Assembly: GCA_947652605.1 (NCBI GenBank)
Contig: OX393579.1
Location: 54,194,970 to 54,258,969 of the forward strand
Length of the DNA stretch: 64,000 nt
Reading direction: 5' to 3'
Source of the DNA: Elmis aenea
Taxonomy: Eukaryota > Arthropoda > Insecta > Coleoptera > Elmidae
The position numbers and the translations under genes were made by a program. Shown here in pieces: positions 55,564 through 64,000 of the stretch (position 1 is its first letter; each line of letters starts with the position of its first letter). Under the pieces are notes generated by a model. The model saw nothing but the letters and a program-made list of their open reading frames with translations, was not told the origin of the DNA and searched no databases.

Positions 55564-56247
55564 ATTATATACAGCAAGGTCGTTTTATGAAATTATTAAA
55601 AATTAAAACCAGCTTATTGAAAGACATATGCAAAACAATTATTTTCATGTAAAGATGCGATGGATAAACTCTTTCTGTGATATACAAGTCAATAATTATA
55701 ATTGTTTATAAATAGTCGCTCAAGGAACACATGTATTATCTACAGCACGGTCGTTTTATGAAATTATTAAAAATTAAAACCAGCTTATTGAAAGACATAT
55801 GCAAAACAATTTATTTCATGTAAAGAGGCGATGGATAAACTCTTTCTGTGATATACAAGTCAATAATTATAATTGTTTATAAATAGTCGCTCAAGGAACA
55901 CATGTATTATCTACAGCACGGTCGTTTTATGAAATCATTAAAAATTAAAACCAGCTTATTGAAAGACATATGCAAAACAATTTTTTTCATGTAAAGAGGC
56001 TATGGATAAACTCTTTCTGTGATATACAAGTCAATTATTATAATTGTTTATAAATAGTCGCTCAAGGAACACATGTATTATCTACAGCACGGTCGTTTTA
56101 TGAAATTATTAAAAATTAAAACCAGCTTATTGAAAGACATATGCAAAACAATTATTTTCATGTAAAGATGCGATGGATAAACTCTTTCTGTGATATACAA
56201 GTCAATAATTATAATTGTTTATAAATAGTAACTCAAGGAACACATGT
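55564..56247 (+). repeat. Diverged copy of the ATTATATAC / AATTTATTT unit
   Basis: ATTATATAC with 14A and 78A, AATTTATTT gag (keeping ATGTAAAG), GAAATCATT with GAGGCTATGG and base 131 T, and a 78A gat copy ending AGTAACTC. It corresponds to members two to five of 51976-52830. Confidence 0.86.
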
Positions 56248-56589
56248 ATTATCTACAGCACGGTCATTTTATGAAATTATTAAAAATTAAAACCAGCTTA
56301 TTGAAAGACATATGCAAAACAATTTTTTTCATGTAAAGAGGCGATGGATAAACTCTTTCTGTGATATACAAGTCAATAGTTATAATTGTTTATAAATAGT
56401 CGCTTAAGGAACACATGTATTATCTACAGCAAGGTCGTTTTATAAAAGTATTAAAAATTAAAACAAGCTTATTGAAAGACATATGCAAAACAATTTTTTT
56501 CATGTAAAGAGGCAATGGACAAACTCTTTCTGTGATATACAAGTCAATTATTATAATTGTTTATAAATAGTCGCTCAAGGAACACATGT
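56248..56589 (+). repeat. Module remnant with the only HindIII site seen
   Basis: The first monomer has GGTCATTTT (19A), gag, AATAGTTAT and 158T. The second is a TTTTATAAAAG copy whose base 46 change makes AAACAAGCTTATTG, creating AAGCTT at 56465-56470, with 96A, GGACAAAC near 56517 and base 131 T. It looks like the second and third/fourth module members fused. Confidence 0.85.
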
Positions 56590-57957
56590 ATTATCTACAG
56601 CACGGTCGTTTTATGAAATTATTAAAAATTAAAACCAGCTCATTGAAAGACATATGCAAAACGATTTTTTTCATGTAAATATGCGATGGATAAACTCTTT
56701 CTGTGATATACAAGTCAATAATTATAATTGTTTATAAATAGTAACTCAAGGAACACATGTATTATATACAGCAAGGTCGTTTTATGAAATTATTAAAAAT
56801 TAAAACCAGCTTATTGAAAGACATATGCAAAACAATTATTTTCATGTAAAGATGCGATGGATAAACTCTTTCTGTGATATACAAGTCAATAATTATAATT
56901 GTTTATAAATAGTCGCTCAAGGAACACATGTATTATCTACAGCACGGTCGTTTTATGAAATTATTAAAAATTAAAACCAGCTTATTGAAAGACATATGCA
57001 AAACAATTTATTTCATGTAAAGAGGCGATGGATAAACTCTTTCTGTGATATACAAGTCAATAATTATAATTGTTTATAAATAGTCGCTCAAGGAACACAT
57101 GTATTATCTACAGCACGGTCGTTTTATGAAATTATTAAAAATTAAAACCAGCTTATTGAAAGACATATGCAAAACAATTTTTTTCATGTAAAGATGCGAT
57201 GGATAAACTTTTTCTGTGATATACAAGTCAATAATTATAATTGTTTATAAATAGTCGCTTAAGGAACACATGTATTATCTACAGCAAAGTCGTTTTATGA
57301 AATTATTAAAAATTAAAACCAGCTTATTGAAAGACATATGCAAAACAATTTTTTTCATGTAAAGATGCGATGGATAAACTCTTTCTGTGATATACAAGTC
57401 AATAATTATAATTGTTTATAAATAGTAACTCAAGGAACACATGTATTATATACAGCAAGGTCGTTTTATGAAATTATTAAAAATTAAAACCAGCTTATTG
57501 AAAGACATATGCAAAACAATTTATTTCATGTAAAGAGGCGATGGATAAACTCTTTCTGTGATATACAAGTCAATAATTATAATTGTTTATAAATAGTCGC
57601 TTAAGGAACACATGTATTATCTACAGCAAGGTCGTTTTATGAAATTATTAAAAATTAAAACCAGCTTATTGAAAGACATATGCAAAACAATTATTTTCAT
57701 GTAAAGATGCGATGGATAAACTCTTTCTGTGATATACAAGTCAATAATTATAATTGTTTATAAATAGTCGCTCAAGGAACACATGTATTATCTACAGCAC
57801 GGTCGTTTTATGAAATTATTAAAAATTAAAACCAGCTTATTGAAAGACATATGCAAAACAATTTATTTCATGTAAAGAGGCGATGGATAAACTCTTTCTG
57901 TGATATACAAGTCAATAATTATAATTGTTTATAAATAGTCGCTCAAGGAACACATGT
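56590..57957 (+). repeat. Eight-monomer unit, copy 1 (1,368 bp)
   Basis: Order: p1-like ending AGTAACTC; ATTATATAC 14A/78A; AATTTATTT gag; gat with ACTTTTTCTG; CAAAGTCG (base 15 A) ending AGTAACTC; ATTATATAC with AATTTATTT gag; 14A/78A gat; AATTTATTT gag. The AGTAACTC mark returns at 684-base spacing (56741, 57425, 58109), so a four-monomer sub-period is visible. Confidence 0.87.
57445..57615 (+). repeat. Chimeric monomer: ATTATATAC front, AATTTATTT back
   Basis: Elsewhere ATTATATAC/14A is joined to 78A/gat, and AATTTATTT/gag to a plain 14C front. Here the first front is joined to the second back, which implies an exchange between monomer bases 15 and 78. It ends in 158T. Confidence 0.82.
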
Positions 57958-58983
57958 ATTATCTACAGCACGGTCGTTTTATGAAATTATTAAAAATTAA
58001 AACCAGCTCATTGAAAGACATATGCAAAACGATTTTTTTCATGTAAATATGCGATGGATAAATTCTTTCTGTGATATACAAGTCAATAATTATAATTGTT
58101 TATAAATAGTAACTCAAGGAACACATGTATTATATACAGCAAGGTCGTTTTATGAAATTATTAAAAATTAAAACCAGCTTATTGAAAGACATATGCAAAA
58201 CAATTATTTTCATGTAAAGATGCGATGGATAAACTCTTTCTGTGATATACAAGTCAATAATTATAATTGTTTATAAATAGTCGCTCAAGGAACACATGTA
58301 TTATCTACAGCACGGTCGTTTTATGAAATTATTAAAAATTAAAACCAGCTTATTGAAAGACATATGCAAAACAATTTATTTCATGTAAAGAGGCGATGGA
58401 TAAACTCTTTCTGTGATATACAAGTCAATAATTATAATTGTTTATAAATAGTCGCTCAAGGAACACATGTATTATCTACAGCACGGTCGTTTTATGAAAT
58501 TATTAAAAATTAAAACCAGCTTATTGAAAGACATATGCAAAACAATTTTTTTCATGTAAAGATGCGATGGATAAACTTTTTCTGTGATATACAAGTCAAT
58601 AATTATAATTGTTTATAAATAGTCGCTCAAGGAACACATGTATTATCTACAGCACGGTCGTTTTATGAAATTATTAAAAATTAAAACCAGCTTATTGAAA
58701 GACATATGCAAAACAATTTATTTCATGTAAAGAGGCGATGGATAAACTTTTTCTGTGATATACAAGTCAATAATTATAATTGTTTATAAATAGTCGCTCA
58801 AGGAACACATGTATTATCTACAGCAAAGTCGTTTTATGAAATTATTAAAAATTAAAACCAGCTTATTGAAAGACATATGCAAAACAATTTTTTTCATGTA
58901 AAGATGCGATGGATAAACTCTTTCTGTGATATACAAGTCAATAATTATAATTGTTTATAAATAGTCGCTCAAGGAACACATGT
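57958..58983 (+). repeat. Eight-monomer unit, partial copy 2 (6 monomers)
   Basis: The first four monomers repeat 56590-57273 at an offset of 1,368 bases. The fifth (58642-58812) is a hybrid with AATTTATTT gag and ACTTTTTCTG, and the sixth is the CAAAGTCG copy, here ending 155G/158C. Confidence 0.86.
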
Positions 58984-60009
58984 ATTATCTACAGCACGGT
59001 CGTTTTATGAAATTATTAAAAATTAAAACCAGCTTATTGAAAGACATATGCAAAACAATTTTTTTCATATAAAGATGCGATGGATAAACTCTTTCTGTGA
59101 TATACAAGTCAATAATTATAATTGTTTATAAATAGTCACTCAAGGAACACATGTATTATCTACAGCACGGTCGTTTTATGAAATTATTAAAAATTAAAAC
59201 CAGCTTATTGAAAGACATTTGCAAAACAATTTTTTTCATGTAAAGAGGCGATGGATAAACTCTTTCTGTGATATACAAGTCAATAATTATAATTGTTTAT
59301 AAATAAACGCTCAAGGAACACATGTATTATCTACAGCAAGGTCGTTTTATGAAATTATTAAAAATTAAAACCAGCTCATTGAAAGACATATGCAAAACAA
59401 TTTTTTTCATGTAAAGAGGTTATGGATAAACTCTTTCTGTGATATACAAGTCAATAATTATAATTGTTTATAAATAGTCGCTCAAGGAACACATGTATTA
59501 TCTACAGCACGGTCGTTTTATGAAATTATTAAAAATTAAAACCAGCTTATTGAAAGACATATGCAAAACAATTATTTTCATGTAAATATGCTATGGATAA
59601 ACTCTTTCTGTGATATACAAGTCAATAATTATAATTGTTTATAAATAGTCGCTCAAGGAACACATGTATTATCTACAGCACGGTCGTTTTATAAAATTAT
59701 TAAAAATTAAAACCAGCTCATTGAAAGACATATGCAAAACAATTTTTTTCATGTAAAGATGCGATGGATAAACTCTTTCTGTGATATACAAGTCAATAAT
59801 TATAATTGTTTATAAATAGTCACTCAAGGAACACATGTATTATCTACAGCACGGTCGTTTTATGAAATTATTAAAAATTAAAACCAACTTATTGAAAGAC
59901 ATATGCAAAACAATTTTTTTCATGTAAAGATGCGATGGATAAACTCTTTCTGTGATATACAAGTCAATAATTATAATTGTTTATAAATAGTCGCTCAAGG
60001 AACACATGT
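58984..60009 (+). repeat. Six irregular monomers
   Basis: 86A/155A; 65T gag ending in the private AATAAACGCTC near 59304; 52C with GAGGTTATGG (bases 95 and 96 both T); 78A tat with 96T; TTTTATAAAATT with 52C and 155A; and AACCAACTTA (base 49 G to A). They link the eight-monomer and nine-monomer units. Confidence 0.85.
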
Positions 60010-61548
60010 ATTATCTACAGCACGGTCGTTTTATGAAATTATTAAAAATTAAAACCAGCTCATTGAAAGACATATGCAAAACGATTTTTTTCATGTAAAT
60101 ATGCGATGGATAAACTCTTTCTGTGATATACAAGTCAATAATTATAATTGTTTATAAATAGTCGCTCAAGGAACACATGTATTATCTACAGCAAGGTCGT
60201 TTTATGAAATTATTAAAAATTAAAACCAGCTTATTGAAAGACATATGCAAAACAATTATTTTCATGTAAAGATGCGATGGATAAACTCTTTCTGTGATAT
60301 ACAAGTCAATAATTATAATTGTTTATAAATAGTCGCTCAAGGAACACATGTATTATCTACAGCACGGTCGTTTTATAAAATTATTAAAAATTAAAACCAG
60401 CTTATTGAAAGACATATGCAAAACAATTTTTTTCATGTAAATATGCGATGGATAAACTCTTTCTGTGATATACAAGTCAATAATTATAATTGTTTATAAA
60501 TAGTCGCTCAAGGAACACATGTATTATCTACAGCACGGTCGTTTTATGAAATTATTAAAAATTAAAACCAGCTTATTGAAAGACATATGCAAAACAATTT
60601 TTTTCATGTAAAGAGGCGATGGATAAACTCTTTCTGTGATATACAAGTCAATAATTATAATTGTTTATAAATAGTCGCTCAAGGAACACATGTATTATCT
60701 ACAGCACGGTCGTTTTATGAAATTATTAAAAATTAAAACCAGCTTATTGAAAGACATATGCAAAACGATTTTTTTCATGTAAAGATGCGATGGATAAACT
60801 CTTTCTGTGATATACAAGTCAATAATTATAATTGTTTTTAAATAGTCGCTCAAGGAACACATGTATTATCTACAGCACGATCGTTTTATAAAATTATTAA
60901 AAATTAAAACCAGCTTATTGAAAGACATATGCAAAACAATTTTTTTCATATAAAGATGCGATGGATAAACTCTTTCTGTGATATACAAGTCAATAATTAT
61001 AATTGTTTATAAATAGTCGCTCAAGGAACACATGTATTATCTACAGCAAGGTCGTTTTATGAAATTATTAAAAATTAAAACCAGCTCATTGAAAGACATA
61101 TGCAAAACAATTTTTTTCATGTAAAGAGGCTATGGATAAACTCTTTCTGTGATATACAAGTCAATAATTATAATTGTTTATAAATAGTCGCTCAAGGAAC
61201 ACATGTATTATCTACAGCACGGTCGTTTTATGAAATTATTAAAAATTAAAACCAGCTTATTGAAAGACATATGCAAAACAATTTTTTTCATGTAAATATG
61301 CGATGGATAAACTCTTTCTGTGATATACAAGTCAATAATTATAATTGTTTATAAATAGTCGCTCAAGGAACACATGTATTATCTACAGCACGGTCGTTTT
61401 ATGAAATTATTAAAAATTAAAACCAGCTTATTGAAAGACATATGCAAAACAATTTTTTTCATGTAAAGATGCGATGGATAAACTCTTTCTGTGATATACA
61501 AGTCAATAATTATAATTGTTTATAAATAGTCGCTCAAGGAACACATGT
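60010..61548 (+). repeat. Nine-monomer HOR, copy 1 (1,539 bp)
   Basis: Order: 52C/74G tat; 14A/78A gat; TTTTATAAAATT (26A, 30T) tat; gag; 74G gat with GTTTTTAAA near 60837; CACGATCG with 26A, 86A and gat; 14A/52C GAGGCTATGG; consensus; gat. The 26A change here sits with 30T, unlike the four-monomer module where it sits with 30G. Confidence 0.92.
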
Positions 61549-62574
61549 TTTATCTACAGCACGGTCGTTTTATGAAATTATTAAAAATTAAAACCAGCTC
61601 ATTGAAAGACATATGCAAAACGATTTTTTTCATGTAAATATGCGATGGATAAACTCTTTCTGTGATATACAAGTCAATAATTATAATTGTTTATAAATAG
61701 TCGCTCAAGGAACACATGTATTATCTACAGCAAGGTCGTTTTATGAAATTATTAAAAATTAAAACCAGCTTATTGAAAGACATATGCAAAACAATTATTT
61801 TCATGTAAAGATGCGATGGATAAACTCTTTCTGTGATATACAAGTCAATAATTATAATTGTTTATAAATAGTCGCTCAAGGAACACATGTATTATCTACA
61901 GCACGGTCGTTTTATAAAATTATTAAAAATTAAAACCAGCTTATTGAAAGACATATGCAAAACAATTTTTTTCATGTAAATATGCGATGGATAAACTCTT
62001 TCTGTGATATACAAGTCAATAATTATAATTGTTTATAAATAGTCGCTCAAGGAACACATGTATTATCTACAGCACGGTCGTTTTATGAAATTATTAAAAA
62101 TTAAAACCAGCTTATTGAAAGACATATGCAAAACAATTTTTTTCATGTAAAGAGGCGATGGATAAACTCTTTCTGTGATATACAAGTCAATAATTATAAT
62201 TGTTTATAAATAGTCGCTCAAGGAACACATGTATTATCTACAGCACGGTCGTTTTATGAAATTATTAAAAATTAAAACCAGCTTATTGAAAGACATATGC
62301 AAAACGATTTTTTTCATGTAAAGATGCGATGGATAAACTCTTTCTGTGATATACAAGTCAATAATTATAATTGTTTATAAATAGTCGCTCAAGGAACACA
62401 TGTATTATCTACAGCACGGTCGTTTTATAAAATTATTAAAAATTAAAACCAGCTTATTGAAAGACATATGCAAAACAATTTTTTTCATATAAAGATGCGA
62501 TGGATAAACTCTTTCTGTGATATACAAGTCAATAATTATAATTGTTTATAAATAGTCGCTCAAGGAACACATGT
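61549..62574 (+). repeat. Nine-monomer HOR, copy 2 (first six monomers)
   Basis: Repeats monomers one to six of 60010-61548 at an offset of exactly 1,539 bases. The first base is T instead of A (ACATGTTTTATC). The private CACGATCG and GTTTTTAAA of copy 1 are absent here, so they arose after duplication or were lost. Confidence 0.92.
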
Positions 62575-62916
62575 ATTATCTACAGCACGGTCGTTTTATG
62601 AAATTATTAAAAATTAAAACCAGCTTATTGAAAGACATATGCAAAACAATTTTTTTCATGTAAATATGCGATGGATAAACTCTTTCTGTGATATACAAGT
62701 CAATAATTATAATTGTTTATAAATAGTCGCTCAAGGAACACATGTATTATCTACAGCACGGTCGTTTTATGAAATTATTAAAAATTAAAACCAGCTTATT
62801 GAAAGACATATGCAAAACGATTTTTTTCATGTAAAGATGCGATGGATAAACTCTTTCTGTGATATACAAGTCAATAATTATAATTGTTTATAAATAGTCG
62901 CTCAAGGAACACATGT
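62575..62916 (+). repeat. Two monomers after the nine-monomer HOR
   Basis: A consensus monomer and a 74G gat monomer. They resemble the eighth and fifth members of the nine-monomer unit, so the second copy is scrambled after its sixth member. Confidence 0.85.
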
Positions 62917-63600
62917 ATTATCTACAGCACGGTCGTTTTATGAAATTATTAAAAATTAAAACCAGCTTATTGAAAGACATATGCAAAACAATTATTTTCA
63001 TGTAAAGATGCGATGGATAAACTCTTTCTGTGATATACAAGTCAATAATTATAATTGTTTATAAATAGTCGCTCAAGGAACACATGTATTATCTACAGCA
63101 CGGTCGTTTTATGAAATTATTAAAAATTAAAACCAGCTTATTGAAAGACATATGCAAAACAATTTATTTCATGTTAAGAGGCGATGGATAAACTCTTTCT
63201 GTAATATACAAGTCAATAATTATAATTGTTTATAAATAGTCGCTCAAGGAACACATGTATTATCTACAGCACGGTCGTTTTATGAAATCATTAAAAATTA
63301 AAACCAGCTTATTGAAAGACATATGCAAAACAATTTTTTTCATGTAAAGAGGCGATGGATAAACTCTTTCTGTGATATACAAGTCAATAATTATAATTGT
63401 TTATAAATAGTCGCTCAAGGAACACATGTATTATCTACAGCACGGTCGTTTTATGAAATTATTAAAAATTAAAACCAGCTTATTGAAAGACATATGCAAA
63501 ACAATTATTTTCATGTAAAGATGCGATGGATAAACTCTTTCTGTGATATACAAGTCAATAATTATATTTGTTTATAAATAGTCACTCAAGGAACACATGT
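62917..63600 (+). repeat. Second copy of 52147-52830
   Basis: A 78A gat copy (without ATTATATAC and 14A), then AATTTATTTC with ATGTTAAGAGG (63171), GAAATCATT gag, and 78A gat with ATATTTG and 155A. The AATTTATTT copy has a private CTGTAATATAC near 63202. Confidence 0.9.
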
Positions 63601-63942
63601 ATTATCTACAGCACGGTCGTTTTATGAAATTATTAAAAATTAAAACCAGCTCATTGAAAGACATATGCAAAACGATTTTTTTCATGTAAATATGCGATGG
63701 ATAAACTCTTTCTGTGATATACAAGTCAATAATTATAATTGTTTATAAATAGTCGCTCAAGGAACACATGTATTATCTACAGCAAGGTCGTTTTATGAAA
63801 TTATTAAAAATTAAAACCAGCTTATTGAAAGACATTTGCAAAACAATTTTTTTCATGTAAATATGCGATGGATAAACTCTTTCTGTGATATACAAGTCAA
63901 TAATTATAATTGTTTATAAATAGTCGCTCAAGGAACACATGT
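63601..63942 (+). repeat. Two final complete monomers
   Basis: A 52C/74G tat copy and a 14A, 65T tat copy. The first is p1-like with 158C. Confidence 0.9.
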
Positions 63943-64000
63943 ATTATCTACAGCAAGGTCGTTTTATGAAATTATTAAAAATTAAAACCAGCTCATTGAA
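63943..64000 (+). repeat. Partial monomer cut by the window edge
   Basis: The first 58 bases of a 14A/52C monomer. The array clearly continues beyond the right edge, and the left edge also starts inside an array. Confidence 0.97.

Larger units (their letters stand above)
1..64000 (+). repeat. Satellite DNA array of a 171-bp monomer filling the whole window
   Basis: The landmark ATTATCTACAGC recurs every 171 bases from base 1 to base 63943, giving 374 complete monomers and one partial. Every copy has the same orientation. Monomer lengths are 171 except for sixteen copies of 167, 169, 170 or 172 bases, a net loss of 12 bases over the array. G+C of the consensus is 46 of 171 bases. No stretch of even 50 bases departs from the monomer, so no gene, transposon or unique spacer is present. 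Arrays like this are typical of eukaryotic centromeric or pericentromeric heterochromatin; that location is inferred, because no flanking DNA or chromatin data are visible. I do not recognise the family. Confidence 0.99.

Noticed and set aside
56465..56470. AAGCTT as a functional site.
   Set aside because: It comes from a single base change in one monomer. It is useful only as a restriction marker.
1..64000. A short open reading frame in each monomer on the + strand (about 30 codons, beginning MYYLQHGRF, ending at TAA at monomer bases 87-89).
   Set aside because: The period is a multiple of three, so the same frame recurs in every copy by construction. It is too short, has no ribosome-related or domain signal, and its changes are not biased to silent positions.
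1..64000. A longer open stretch on the - strand of each monomer (about 46 codons, 27 from the ATG).
   Set aside because: It is an effect of low stop density in one frame of an AT-rich repeat. No homology, start context or constraint supports coding.
1..64000. CRISPR array, because of regular repeats.
   Set aside because: There are no unique spacers between conserved short repeats; the entire 171-base unit is repeated, and no cas genes are present.
1..64000. Primate alpha satellite, because of the 171-bp period and HOR structure.
   Set aside because: The monomer does not resemble alpha satellite as I know it, has much lower G+C, and lacks the CENP-B box. Only length and organisation agree.
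1..64000. Holocentromeric plant satellites such as Tyba (about 172 bp) or other known plant satellites (178-bp Arabidopsis, 155-156-bp cereal families).
   Set aside because: Length is close for Tyba, but I cannot recall its sequence well enough to compare, and the Arabidopsis and cereal monomers are clearly different. A database comparison would decide.
1..64000. Transposon-derived tandem repeat (for example a terminal-repeat expansion or rolling-circle element).
   Set aside because: No terminal inverted repeats, target duplications, polyproteins or element ends are seen anywhere in the window.

Overview
The window is one uninterrupted satellite-DNA array. I count 374 complete tandem copies of a 171-bp monomer (about 27% G+C), all head to tail in the same direction, plus the first 58 bases of a 375th copy. 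I see no unique sequence, no transposon insertion, no inverted block, no RNA gene and no plausible protein-coding gene. Monomer phase is set so that base 1 of the window is monomer base 1 (the A of ATTATCTACAGC). An array of this size, homogeneity and multi-level organisation points to a eukaryotic chromosome, most likely centromeric or pericentromeric heterochromatin in a long-read assembly. I do not recognise the monomer and cannot name the species. The period equals primate alpha satellite (171 bp), but the sequence is different and has no CENP-B box.

Monomers differ at roughly 25 recurrent diagnostic sites, concentrated in monomer bases 50-96, with others at 14, 30, 38 and 155-158. Bases 97-154 are nearly invariant. 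In the left 46 kb these subtypes form a 17-monomer higher-order repeat (HOR, 2,907 bp). There are six complete copies (343-3249, 3250-6156, 13508-16414, 26670-29576, 29577-32483, 39835-42741) and several fragments holding positions 1-5 or 8-17, separated by irregular linker monomers.

Above the HOR is a much larger unit. The sequence from base 1 to about 19.9 kb recurs from 26,328 to about 46.2 kb at a constant offset of 26,327 bp, with only three differences found by eye. Inside that unit an 18-monomer stretch (10774-13849) is repeated once more at 23252-26327.

From about 46.2 kb to the end the array changes. The 17-mer and its private markers vanish and other markers take over (GAGGCTATGG, TTTTATAAAA, AATTTATTT, ATTATATAC, AGTAACTC, an eight-T run). 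Shorter local HORs appear: a 13-monomer unit (46500 and 48724), a recurring 4-monomer module, an 8-monomer unit (56590), and a 9-monomer unit (60010 and 61549). The picture is of repeated unequal exchange or conversion between monomers of the same subtype, recent on the left and more scrambled on the right. Many recurrent variants are C-to-T or G-to-A changes at the monomer's CpG sites, which suggests that the array is methylated. All comparisons were made by eye, so identity statements mean 'no other difference noticed'.
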